This document shows positions 51,101 to 61,966 of a stretch of 64,000 bases of DNA, piece by piece. How positions within the stretch are numbered: position 1 is the stretch's first letter; each line of letters opens with the position of its first letter. A program made the translations under genes and the position numbers. The stretch comes from Paramacrobiotus metropolitanus (taxonomy: Eukaryota > Tardigrada > Eutardigrada > Parachela > Macrobiotidae): the NCBI RefSeq assembly GCF_019649055.1, contig NW_026570297.1:186001-250000 (forward strand), read 5' to 3'. The notes below the pieces were generated by a model. That model searched no databases, was not told the DNA's origin, and saw nothing but the letters and a program-made list of their open reading frames with translations.

Positions 51101-53527
51101 ACAGAGTTAGCGTTTGCGTAGGTGCAGTAAAGTATAAATCGAACTCGGTAGTGTGCATCGAACTGTATGGTGGACATAATGTACAGTGGACAAAATGAAT
51201 GGTGGACGAAATGAGTGGTGGACAAAATGAGTGGTGGACCAAATGAAGGGACACGACCCAACGAGGTCATACGTTCATATCTGCTTGCCAAGACTTTCGT
51301 ACTAAGACTCACCATTCTGTATAATGTAAGTAATACAACAAAGTCCTTGAGTACGATATTGATTACAAGACTGTATGTGTTTCCATAACATTCGTATACT
51401 ACAGATTAACGTTCATTACTCACCATTAGTACAAGATGCACGGAATATTAATGCCGCTTACTGCTAAAAGTACGAGTAAGTGACGCTTTTCTTTTTAAGT
51501 GGAAACGTGCTTACCGAACTCTTTATACGTACTGCAAGTGATACGAGCAAGTTTTGGGCGCCAAATAAGAAAAAAGTTGCCCGCGATAGGGGCGTGGTCC
51601 CTCATTACAACCTTGCGGCAGAATGCCCTGTTACGCGTTTTCACGAGTTGCCGCTCAAGATTTGTCTGCTAACTGATTGACTAACAATGCAAACGTAGGT
51701 CAATAGATATCACAATGGACAGAGGTCATAAATACAACAAAGGTTACGGTTGCTACGACATCTCGTTTACCGTTCTGCAGTTTCTTAATGTCTGCGCCCC
51801 TGCCAATCCACTGTTTCTTAGCAGATAGAATTGAATCAAGCTGAATCTAGGAATTTGCTGGACTACATTCCCATTTTACTGTTCCGACTCCCTAGCTTAG
51901 CTTCGGTCTTATATGCTAGCATAGAACGGTGCTACTTCTATGTCAGTAATAAATGATACAGGAAAAAAGGATAGGGGTTGCTTTTTTGAATATAGAGGGT
52001 CTACTATCACTTCAGCTGCTAAATCAGTCAGCTGTGCGCTGTTTCTTGGTAGTTAGTCTAAGGACATTCTGTTAGTACCGTGTTTAGTAAAATTTGCTCT
52101 TAGGACTGACAAAACACGTTAGTAAGCACATTAGTGTTTTGGTTTAATGCGCGGTTACAGGTTCCCCTACGTTGTAGTGCCTAAATGTTATTGAGCGCCT
52201 AGCAGTCTCATCTAAGTGCCCCTAAGTGTCGGTCACGCCCTAACTACTTAGGGCGTGACCGACAACTTAGTGCGTGACCGACGTGCGTGACCGACGCACA
52301 AAAATTCCCGTTTTCTTGAACATAGAGGACCTTCGCTTCGCTTCGGTCGATTATTAATTTTACAGTGCGTCAGGGAATTTTTAGCGTCTTTAGGACATAT
52401 ATAGAATGCATAATACTCAGCTCCCCCAGTTAGTAACTGGCCTTGTTTACCGAAGCAAGTGACTCCATGCATTCTTTCCAAAATTCTAAATGCTTTTTCA
52501 GTCTAGCCTCTTCTGACTCCTCGATACACTTCTGCTCATTTAGCCGCTGCAATTCGTCACGCAGTCTTTTTTCTTTTTGATTAGTGTCTGAGGTTTGCGA
52601 TTTTTCAATGTAGTTATTGGATAAATTCACATCGGTAATTACAGCTGGTCCGTGACCTTCCACTCTAAAAACAAAATTCGGATGACACTAGCACTAAAGC
52701 AATTCTAACGAAATCGAAATTGTAGTTCATTAAGTGAACGGTTCCAAAACTTTGATCTACTAGACCTTGTTTATCACAAACTTACGAAGTTTTAAAGGAA
52801 GATATTAATATGCAATGGTTTTTTAGTTCAGCTATGTAATGCTGTGGTACTGCAATCATGCGGTTTACCCTTCATACCTTAACGAAGCTAGATCAACGGG
52901 ACTACGGATTTGTTGTATAACCACTTCGTATTCTCCCGGTTCGGCTTTGAAGCGCAAGATGCGGGAAATCTCGGCACGATCAAGGTATACGGTCACTGCG
53001 CTAATTGGAGCATCGCTCGCTACAAAGCTGTGGGTTGGTATATTTTTCCAATACGAATACTTGCAGGTACTATTAGTTACCCCGCAAACGCATTTCATGG
53101 TTACCCCACAAACGCTCAATTATTCTTTTGGGCAAATACGAAATTTTATTCAACAGCCGGACATTCTTATTTACCGGCTGATAAATGCGAATGTTCTCCC
53201 TGTATTTGGTTCTTAGATATAGCTTGCTTATTCTCAAAGAACACGAAGTATGACGACGTATTTGTGCTCTTCCAAGTTGCACTTACCGTTGAAGAATGAT
53301 CGCATCTTGGGAAGGGTTTCTAACTGCAGATTCCTTGCGGTGGTTACGGTAATCGGAGGGATCATAAAATCCGGGTCGGATTCTACTGACTGGATGGTTT
53401 GCTCACTTTGCGGTTCCCTTTCCACGCCAACTGTTGACGAAGCCGGCTGGTTATTGTGCGATCTTTGACTAGCTGTTGATTTATTTCGCTTTATACGGAA
53501 ACAGCCTTTCTTCTTCCCCATTAACAA
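42198..53527 (-). CDS. DUF4140/DUF4139 domain protein (C. elegans F37C4.5 type)
   Basis: Nine exons, 577 aa, phases agree: 53527-53287, 53019-52878, 52664-52451, 50667-50453, 50282-50153, 50080-49961, 43046-42807, 42690-42457, 42395-42198. After a basic, low-complexity N-terminus comes the DUF4140 domain (APISAVTVYLDRAEISR, GEYEVVIQQI, VEGHGPAVITDV). A charged coiled coil follows (exons 3-4), then DUF4139 (YIVHNASWSPKYDVRV, TYYGLISQRTNEDWSDV, YPILPGPASIFFG, FSCSLGVDPAVKVKYRP). The family is widespread in bacteria and animals and its biochemical role is not known. No signal peptide or membrane segment is visible, so it is probably cytosolic. Introns 3 (1.8 kb) and 6 (6.9 kb) are far larger than the rest and each carries a mobile element. 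A short variable-linker exon hidden in intron 6 cannot be excluded. A second possible start lies at 53521. Confidence 0.88.
43382..44170 (-). mobile_element. Tyrosine recombinase part of the DIRS-like element
   Basis: The C-terminal half shows the recombinase signature: an HSFRIGAA box (the HxxR pair), a GRWKSD segment and a downstream Tyr (ERYIRP). This enzyme replaces the DDE integrase of LTR elements and explains why such elements do not make ordinary target-site duplications. Confidence 0.88.
44284..46293 (-). mobile_element. Reverse transcriptase-RNase H part of the DIRS-like element
   Basis: Reverse transcriptase motifs include GRPKKDGGYR-like and MDIKSAFRLIPV segments, and the active-site YVDD box (LHYVDDFLFIG). 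RNase H follows, with LYTDASATLGLGA, IEYMEMVPILLAI, FHTDNAGAVEAW and a terminal ADALSRF segment. Order and motifs fit the DIRS/Ngaro clade. Confidence 0.88.
45965..47285 (-). mobile_element. Gag-like part of the DIRS-like element
   Basis: The region starts with a basic, Arg/Ser-rich nuclear-localisation-like segment and ends with a CCHC zinc knuckle (CRNCGELGHFIAQC). It lies immediately upstream of and overlaps the reverse transcriptase region, as in related elements. Confidence 0.7.
47591..47632. repeat. Perfect 20-bp hairpin, 2-nt loop
   Basis: Arms aaaaatttcactctgttgca (47591-47610) and its complement (47613-47632) are exact. It lies about 300 bp beyond the gag start of the retroelement, still inside intron 6 of the DUF4139 gene, and is followed at once by an AT-rich tandem repeat. 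Confidence 0.92.
47633..47745. repeat. AT-rich tandem repeat (ttacaaagttttta units)
   Basis: About five degenerate copies of attacaaagtttttat of variable spacing. Simple-sequence expansion within the intron. Confidence 0.8.
47746..49960. other. Rest of intron 6 of the DUF4139 gene
   Basis: No recognisable exon on the host strand. It contains an 11-bp hairpin at 49081-49104 and several unconvincing short open frames on both strands. A variable-linker exon could be hidden here. Confidence 0.4.
49081..49104. repeat. 11-bp perfect hairpin
   Basis: cagtggtcaac, tt, gttgaccactg. Related ggtca-containing words recur nearby (gtggtcaaa near 49031, gctgacctatggtcagc near 49258), suggesting a small local repeat family. 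Confidence 0.8.
50791..51248. mobile_element. Small non-autonomous DNA element with repeat-rich inverted ends
   Basis: The left end (50791-50870) and right end (about 51167-51248) are inverted copies built from 3-5 units of the type caccattcattttgtc. The 300-bp interior has no open frame but carries two similar acctaaa..actgtaatcgtt words. Structure fits a MITE or foldback element with subterminal tandem repeats. It sits in intron 3 of the DUF4139 gene. I could not define a target-site duplication. Confidence 0.7.
51249..52226. other. Remainder of intron 3 of the DUF4139 gene
   Basis: No exon recognised. The sequence is not low-complexity but holds no domain in any frame; it may be decayed mobile DNA, since intron 3 is much longer than most other introns of the gene. 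Confidence 0.35.
52227..52294. repeat. Perfect 17-bp hairpin followed by gcgtgaccgac repeats
   Basis: tgtcggtcacgccctaa and its complement flank ctac (52227-52264). The right-hand word gcgtgaccgac is then repeated twice more within 30 bp. This looks like the end of a foldback or terminal-inverted-repeat element, or a replication-slippage product. Confidence 0.85.
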
Positions 53528-54211
53528 GCAGTAGCATCAATGCGCAAGATTCTCTCCACGGTACTTGCGATCAAAACCACCAGAAGCAGGCCATTAATTA
53601 ATAAGCGCAAACTTACTTTATTACGCAACAAAATGTTTCAAGTTATGCAGCAAATATATGCAAGTTTGGAGAACTATTGCAAGTTTAATTGCAGACTGTG
53701 ATACGGTGAGTCGTCTGCAACAGCGAAATCGGTGATAACCATATACGGTACTCGTATACTACAACAAATATTTACCGTTTCCACTGTTAAGTAAGCGCAT
53801 TGTGTTCGTATCGCGCTTAGTTCCGCACAAATACGGCAGCAAGATATTCGGACTGCTTACATAACCTACAGTATTGTCGTTGCGATAATAGCGACGTTTG
53901 CTTATATAAGTTAAAATGGACGACTCAATTCACATATTTTTCTATAAAATACGTATCAGATTATTAACAACCACACCAATGCAGTGAGTTATAACATTTG
54001 CCGAAGAATCGGAAAGGACAAAATTAATCAATAGTACTGATAAAAGTTAAGTTTTGATAATATTTTACGGTTCAGAAGTAATGCCGAAGGTTTTCGTGGA
54101 CTTCAACGTGCACAGCGCTTTTCTGTCTGGTGTCAGAATTTTTGGGCTTACAGTTGGTTCGAGTACATATGTTTGCAGATAGACAAAAGTAATGAATGCG
54201 AAATTTGTGAG

Positions 54212-55528
54212 CTACGATGATTCCGGTAAAGGTATCCTGACAACTCTCCGTAAGCTGAAAATAAACACTAATGGATCGAAAAGGGACTGTGCTGCGTACA
54301 AAAAGGTACAAGTTTCAATAACAATATTTGCCGGTCGAACACTGAAATGCCAAGTTAGGAAACATATCTGTAACGGTAGCCAGCATATTACGACACTGAT
54401 ACACGTTAGTGTCAGCACAAGGAACGGCTTCACTCTGTCCTTGATTGGATAACTTCTATGTGTACTGGCATCTGTCCGATAACGGGCACATGCGTGGGCG
54501 TTTGCTGGGTCAGGCAGGGTAGAAATTCCAGGCATTCCGACTTTCTTTTTGTACCATCGCTTTTTTGCCAGAATGACGTACACCACAACGATGATTAATA
54601 AGGGTATGTGACGATCAATGATGTTTTTCGCCCGGTTCCAGTCCGGCATGACACCTGTATATACGAGTACTTACAACTATGCTACAGTGCGTAATATTGC
54701 TTTTGCCCTTGAATTTCGCTTTACTGTAAAATATACAAATCCTGTCCGCTTAATTGCTATCCATAAAAGCAGTTTTTAATTGAAAATAGTCTAATTACAA
54801 TAACTAATTATGAGACGCCATAACAGCAAATATCACCAATGCTTCTGACAATACGGTAAGCTACAGTACAACCTCTTGATCGCTGCTGAAATCGTTTTCG
54901 ATAGGTGCTCATTTATAAACCTGCTGATTTAATAATGGCTGGCATTGTATAACACATTTTACATACCGTAAAACAGTCTGCACTCAGGATTCACTTCCGG
55001 TCGGTAATAATACAGCACTTCCACAATAAACCCCGCCATTGCAAAGGTGTGCGCCCAAAAGAAAGCGACAAAACATAGGCACGCCGCCACGACCTTGTTG
55101 TGTCGGCTGCGATATGATATCGGATGTTGGATGGCCCACCAGCGGTTAACCGCAATCAGAACGTGCAGCGGAACGGGCACCACGCAGAACACTTTAGTGG
55201 CATACAGATTGAAAATGCACACCGGACTTCTCATTATCCACTTTCCATTCCATTCGCGCAGAAGCGAGAGGGGCCAAGTGGTGAACAAAAATACCAGATT
55301 AGCAATATACAGCGCTACTAAGTAGGTAGTGAAGGGTGTAATTTGTTTAGGACGGATAATGTGGTAGATGATGACACCGGCGTTCAGCCCGATGGACACA
55401 ACAGTCATGATTAACTTGATCCAGTTGGCTGTGAGTGACTCGATGTTGTGGACTGTATTGTTGTATTGTGGGCTGCGGAAAGGAATTGAGAAATTGGAAA
55501 AACTGGTATTTAAATTTTGAAGATCCAT
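54212..55528 (-). CDS. Rhodopsin-like GPCR, tandem paralogue A
   Basis: Two exons, 55528-54967 and 54654-54212, give 334 aa. Exon 1 has a glycosylated N-terminus (NTSFSNFS) and the first membrane helices; TM3 ends AVNRWWAIQHP, a variant of the DRY region. Exon 2 completes TM5-7, with the class A hallmark CWLP in TM6 and SLFDPLVFIF in place of NPxxY in TM7. The closest relative in the window is the gene at 59.6-61.0 kb, with the same exon boundary after LFYG/MFYG. It is a class A receptor of unknown ligand; the absence of a canonical DRY/NPxxY pair is common in invertebrate chemosensory and peptide receptor expansions. Confidence 0.85.
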
Positions 55529-55794
55529 GCTTCGGGTAACCTTTACAGATAAACGGTCACGAGGTTGTACATTGTCGATGAGAAATTTAATTAGTGAGAG
55601 GAAGAAGGCATCATACAGTCGCTGTCTTGAAAATTTAAAGCAAAACCATCAGTCGATATAGAGAAATCACTGAAGTACGTAAATTGCAAGTGAGATGTCA
55701 AAATCTCCAAAAGAATTGTATGCGACAGCGGGCGTCTGCCTCAAAAATTCCGCTTAGGAGTGAGTACTCGTGCCGGCAGATTTGCGCAAGCACT

Positions 55795-55802
55795 CTTATA
55801 TA
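55795..55802 (-). promoter_or_regulatory. Possible TATA box of GPCR paralogue A
   Basis: TATATAAG on the minus strand about 270 bp before the start codon. Motif and orientation only. Confidence 0.3.
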
Positions 55803-57087
55803 TTGAAAAAGTGAAATCGAAAGCGAGCATTTCACGGTTCATGCTTGGCGAGCAAAATTAAAAAGGCGAGAAGTATTGGCGTCTGGAGGTTGAACCTTTC
55901 TGGAAGAAATTAAAATTCCTAAGAAAGTCTACCTACAGCTTCCTGTTGCTGCTCTTTTTTAAGGCTCATAATGTTTAATCAATCGATGTAACCATCTACC
56001 GGAAACAATTATAAACGACCTTTAATTTATACGTATTACCGTTATTAACTCCATAAGTATAGCAGGATGTAGCACACCTTTGTCAAGGCAGCTTTGTGAT
56101 TTTTTTCCGGGACGTTTGCTGATTATTGTTCGGTCCGGCGAACAGTTGATCAGACAAAGCTACCGCAGCTCATGACAGTTTTGCCTTACAGATAGAATTA
56201 ACTGTAAATACTATGCAGTGAGCAACCACCCTTGTTCTAAGTACATTCTATGGGATTCCCGATGCGTGATTTTTAAGGTGTGTTTGACGGCTTTGCTAGA
56301 AGTGCTTGTCAATCGAAATTCGCCTTGAACTATCTGTCATTATTAAGGAGCAAAATACGCTGCACATACTTCAACGGCAACATCTACGCTGCCGATGTAG
56401 ATGAATTTAAGGAATCACCCAAAAACCATTTATGCAACTACGAACTACTGGGGCAATCGTCAACGTGTACAATACACAGATTTTTAATAAATTAATAAGT
56501 CACCAAATGATTTCAGAACATTCAAACATTTTCAATATTTTCGCAAATCAGTCTATGTTACAGCTGCACAATTTGTACAAGTTCTCGTTCGGATGTTTCC
56601 GGTTCAACTAGCATCGACGAGACGCACTTCGCTACGGATATCATTATTTTAATTTGTACGGCTACAATACCATACCCGCTGTCATCAGCAGAATCCAATC
56701 TTTGACAGCGCGGTAGCTGCATTTGTTGGAAACGCAACACTGTAATACGCGTAAAACGTGAAACAAGTGCAGCACCGTTATCTATATATTGCTTTCAAAT
56801 ACTTATATTATGGGGGTCGTAATCTGTTTGGAGACACTTTGCTAACTAAGCAGTTTTAGTGTATGAAATAACTCTGCATTCTTTTATTTGCAAAGAAGAG
56901 TGTTTGCACTGTATCACCATTCGACTGAATACTTGTATTTACAAAATAATTATTAACTGCAGTTACACATACACTATTAGCCATTAGTAAGGAGTATTTG
57001 ATGAGATACAGAGTACGAGTCTTTAGACTTGTGCTAAGCTTGACCCGTGAATAACCTTTCCATCAAAATTCAATTCTTCTGTTAACG
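55803..57087. other. Intergenic region between GPCR A and the Gr-like gene
   Basis: Both genes are transcribed away from this interval, so it probably holds two promoters. No exon, RNA gene or clear repeat recognised. Confidence 0.4.
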
Positions 57088-58964
57088 TTGTTAGCCAATT
57101 GCTTCCTGCATGATGTTTTTTCGCTAACAGGAATTCTTTTTCGAATAGAGTTATCGCCTGTTCTTTTGATAATGGGATCCATGTTTAGACGTTTTACGCT
57201 GTTTTTCATTTTACTGTCTGCTGTTGGACTTTTTCCACATTTAGTGCGACAGATCATACTCGACAGGAAACCTAAAAATCAATTCGGGACATTATCCTAC
57301 TATTGTTTACAACTATGTTCTTTGCTCCTGTACATATGGTCAGCTGCATTCCTCTTGTTTTTGTTTCTCAGTGGCTTCATTCAGCTTTATATATTTTGCC
57401 GGTCGTTCGAAAAAGATGACAAAATGAGCGAGATCTTGTTAAAAGCGTTTCTTTCGCAGTGGATAATTATTGCGCTACTCATAAGTCTCTTTTTTTTCGT
57501 CAAGAGTATCAGGTTAACAAAGGTCATGGATCAGCTGGATATTAATTTGAACGATATCCGGCGGATGTCGTCATTAGATTTCCCTACGGTTATCAGCCGT
57601 AGTGGCACAATTTTTAACATTATTGTTGGTGTGGGAACAGTTTTCTCGGCTGGTTTATCGTTAATCTGGATGATCGCCATTGTATCACCCCTCAGCTCCA
57701 AGGCGAAGTCGGCAGGAGTTCTACTCGTTCTCCGAACAATAAGCGGCAATATGTCTCTTACCAGCACTGCTATGATGTCTGATTATGGGGCGTATGGGGG
57801 GTCGATAAATAATCAAACAACGGACTTGCCGGACACTGTGCCAACCTTAGTTAATTTTTTAATTTTTGGAGCACTTGTAGGCAGCCTGAGCAGTTTACTG
57901 TGCGCCATGGCTTTATTTGGTGTGCAGATCCTTTTCATGCTAATAACGCTCCCGTTACATAGCGGTTTAGTTTCTTTAAACCGGCAGTTGAAAAGTCTTT
58001 TTCAAAATTCTGCTGGTTCTTACGATAAGAGCTTTTTTACCAGGCTTAGTGACCTTTCCACGCAACATCTGGAATTAACAGTGCGGATTAGCGAATTGGA
58101 TAATGTCTTTGGTCCGATGTTATTGTGGCTATTTGTGTCGGATCTGTACGTTATTGTAACGGGATTAGGCATCATCAAAGGCTCAGTGGTCGATTCCGGA
58201 GGCTTGTTTTCGCAGGAATACACTCCGGATAAATTCGTTGGAAGTATTTGTTTGGGACTGATACTGCTTGTTCTCCGAATATTTTGCGCTGTTCGTGTTG
58301 AGGAACAGGTAAACGGTTTAACTGATGATAAACATGTGACTATCTCATTTTGGATGCAGTGGTTTGAATTGTGACAGATCGTACATGTATTGGAAGCTGA
58401 CCCGTGCTCATATTACTTTTTTAGCATGTCTTCGAAATTGTTTTGTTGGAAAAGACTTGCAATATTTTGCTCGGGTCAGAGTTCTGAAAATTTATGCAAT
58501 CGATTACTAATCACATTAAAATTTATTACGTAGAGCGGAGCCTTTAGCACCACATTTGCCATCCTCATGGAACGTCATAGAATTGCCGATCGCTGTGGTG
58601 GCAATTACGCAGGCTATGTTCAAACAGTCAACACTCGGTTAGAAAGGGTAACGGGAACGTTTACCCTTTACGAGCTGTGCCACTTGGACAAAAGCTTTGT
58701 TGCAACAGTAAGCAAACTCTCCTGACTAGGCCGATTTTTCATTTGAAAAACGTAACGCATACAGATATGTACAGTGTAGCATATAACCTTTATTCGTTTT
58801 ATTTAATTATTTTATGCAGTTAATGCGCTTTTGTTATTGCACATGCGATGGGCGCGTCATGGGATTTTATTCTAAGTACTGTAGTTTCTCTCCACTTTCC
58901 TGTTTAGGTCATCGGCGTTATGTTGACATACATAACACTTCTTTGGGAAATGGATAAAAAGTAA
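57088..58964 (+). CDS. Gustatory-receptor-like seven-helix protein
   Basis: Three exons, 57088-58308, 58534-58707 and 58908-58964, all phase 0, give 483 aa. The large first exon encodes an intracellular-type N-terminus and at least six hydrophobic helices. Exon 2 continues with a polar helix and VTGTFTLYELCHLDKSF, corresponding to the loop and start of the last helix in arthropod gustatory receptors. Exon 3 ends VIGVMLTYITLLWEMDKK, resembling the family's terminal TY....QF motif with WE in place of QF. Gr proteins are ligand-gated cation channels with inverted topology. A conceptual protein stopping at the first in-frame TGA (58374) would lack the last helix; reading through the splice donor gaacag|gtaaac restores it. 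Start could instead be the Met at 57169 or 57181. Family assignment rests on overall layout and C-terminal motif. Confidence 0.7.
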
Positions 58965-59634
58965 CTGTCACCGTAACATACAGTATAGTATGCGCGTTGC
59001 TGTAAGCTGTGAAACGAGACTATTGGATCCAGCGCGAGTGAAATGAGACCATTGGAAACCGTCAGATCATTGGCCATAAATTCAGACTGCACTCTCTGTA
59101 ATTATTCTGTACCAGATATGAGTTCTATAAAATTATTGCTGTTCTGTATTCTGTTGTTCTGTACTGTTTAGTTTCTGTATTAACGTCCTAATTTCTTACA
59201 GCACATAAAATGGCAGCCCAACATTGCTAATTGACTAGTTCGAAAAACTGAAATTGACCGGGAACGACGTAGCGCTGCTGTTAACTCAAAATTCATTGAG
59301 CAACATCTTTTTGTCCGTGACTGTAACAACTAACTGTTTGACGGAATTCCTAACTGTGAAAACTGAAATGCTCTGGCAGGTCACCAATTCGCTTCAAGTT
59401 ATGATCGTTGCAAAGTTATTTACAGATCACAGGGCTAAGTTTTTTAAACGTTACACAACTTTATATGATGCTGAAGAAAGTTAAATTCCATAATTAGCTT
59501 CTTAATCTAATCTGCGTCGCCACAGTGCATTCTTTGCAAACTAGTTAGAATTAGCCAGAACATTTTAAAACCATTAAAACTAATAATTTCGTTCCCACTA
59601 TAAAATGAACATGCGTAATCCTTTTCATTGCTGA
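58965..59634. other. Intergenic region between Gr-like gene and GPCR B
   Basis: The two genes converge here, so this should be 3' UTR sequence from both sides. A 76-codon frame at 59254-59484 (+) has no recognisable content. Confidence 0.4.
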
Positions 59635-61047
59635 TTATGACGATTCCGGTGGTGATGATTTTCTGTTTCGGCGCAAACAGAAAATGTATACTAACGGATC
59701 GAAGAGCGACTGAACTGCGTACAAGTACGCACACGTTTCAAAAACAATTGTCGACGGTCGTGCATTGAAAAACCACATGAGAAAACATATCTCTAAAGGA
59801 AGCCAACACACGACGATACTGACGCTGGTCAGCGTCAACACAAGAAAAGGCTTCACTCGGTCCTTGGATGCCTGGCTTCTACCCGGGGTAGACCGATAAA
59901 GAGCATTAGCGGGAGAGTTTGCGGTGACTTGATTTGCAATCACTGCGCCTCCATTAGGCTTTCCGACTTTTTTGCTATACCATCGCTTTCGTGCCAGGAT
60001 TGCGTATATGACAGTGATGAGCAATATGGGGATGTGACGATCGACGATGTTTTCCGCGCGGCTCCAGCCTAGCATGACGCCTGTGTGCAGAACAGTAACA
60101 CAGCCTATATAAATCTTCACTTTTAAATTAATTTAAGTCAATCAAGATTCACGACTACGGAAATATCACCTCCTTCATGTACTCTCATCATATTTTGATA
60201 CGTATTTTAATTCTTTTTTCAAATTTTGAGAGTTAATGTTTTAAACCACCTTAACTCTAAAGGTCACTCGTAGGGCATGGACGTACGATATTGCTGAAAC
60301 CGGCACTATGAAGCAGCGTAAACGCGCATTCGGCTGGGCCCGGCCAGTGATTACTATTACGCAACACAATTTTTAAGTACTAAAAACGATTTCCAACCAC
60401 ATGTCATTTGCAACAGCGGCATGCAGAGCGCTACGGCTTTATTTTTTAACTTTTTTAGAAAAGCAACAGTTTGACGACTAACTATACGTACCATAAAACA
60501 TCCGGCAGTCAGGATTCGATTCCGGTCGATAATAATACAGCACTTCGACGACTAATCCCGCCATCGGGAATAAATGAGACCAACCTACTGCTGCGACACA
60601 CATGCAGGTAGCGGTGACCTTATTGTGGCGATTGCGGTACGATATTGGATGTTGAATGGCCCACCAGCGGTTAATCGCAATCAAGGTGTGCAATGGAACC
60701 GGCACCACGGTAATCACTTTACCGAGGTACAGATTGAAAATACACGTCGATCTCCCCATTGTCCATTTTCCAATCCACTCCCGAATAAGGGTGAGGGGCC
60801 AGGCGGTGAAGAAAAACACTATGTTGGCAATATATAGCGCTAGTAAGTAGATAGTAAAGGGCGTAATTTGCTTAGGACGAATAATGTGGTAGACGACGAC
60901 ACCGGCATTCAGCCCGATGGCCACAACAGTCATGATCAACTTGATCCAGTTGGCTGTGGTTGACTGGAGACTGTACGCAGATTGCGGGTTATGAAAGAGC
61001 GAGGATATATTAGAAGAATTAGCACTTGTATTAAACTGCAACTCCAT
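59635..61047 (-). CDS. Rhodopsin-like GPCR, tandem paralogue B
   Basis: Two exons, 61047-60492 and 60080-59635, give 333 aa. It is clearly a paralogue of the 54-55 kb receptor: both share TANWIKLIMTVV, GLNAGV, IIRPKQITPFT, NRWWAIQHPISYR, DRVKPFLVLTLT, CWLPL and SLFDPLV in order, and the intron falls at the same place. TM7 reads DPLVYIF, closer to NPxxY. Exon 2 carries a longer, Ser/Pro-rich third intracellular loop (region of ANQVTANSPANAL). The two copies flank the Gr-like gene in direct orientation, so a segmental or tandem duplication is likely. Ligand unknown. Confidence 0.87.
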
Positions 61048-61966
61048 TGGTCATTCGTATTTTCTACTTTCAAACACAAATGCACCACATCTTACATTAT
61101 GGACAAGAGAGATTTGTATGAACGCGAAATATTTGGTGGAGTTTACAGTTGCCATGGATCGTACACCCCAAATCATCCCCCTAAATATCCAAAATCTAAG
61201 TGCATGTCCTCGCTTTTGAAATTGCTGCTATGTCACCGAAAAATTTTGCAGATATGAGGTAAGCTTTCTACTGTTAAGCACTTTAAAATGACAATCTTGG
61301 CGTTTCGGTTAGGTAACCATATGTCCATGACAGTTTTGCTGGCACCGGAAGCAATGCGTCCTTTTGCTCCGCTTAGTTTCCTGGGAAAGTGGAGCATTTA
61401 GCAGTACGGTTTATTTCTTAGAATTGATAGTAGTCGGAACCACTAAGTAAACTCGGATAGATTTGTTCGCTCGTGATTAATCAACAATTTAAGGCACGTG
61501 GCTTAATTATATCCGTTCACAGTACGCTTGTAAAGTTGGTTACAGTAAACTGTTCGATTAATTAAACGAAGTGGCAGCTATTCTAGCTTCTGTTTTGCTT
61601 GTTGTCACCTTTGTCGTCGATCCTTTACCGTTAATTGGAATGGATTTTTCATTTAGAAGATGTCACTGGAAGACGTTGCCTTTTGTTAAACGTATTGAAT
61701 AAAGTCAGTTTCTCATTCACAATGTTTTATTTTTAGCCACGGTTTCAGTTTCTACTGCCCTTTCAGATCCATTGTGATTCATATTTTATTTGTACTGTGA
61801 TTACTTCCATTACGCATGCATCGTACGTAATACTGTAATGTACTGTATTCGCCAGCTTAAGATAAGGGAAACGTGTTTGCAGTTTCTGCTGTCTGTAGGA
61901 CTCGTGTTCTCGATTTCTTTCACAAAGCCATAACACCAGAATAGATCCCTTTTCCATCCATCTTCT
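61048..61966. other. Intergenic region between GPCR B and receptor cyclase 2
   Basis: Contains the GPCR B promoter and the 3' flank of the second cyclase. No exon or RNA gene recognised. Confidence 0.4.
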
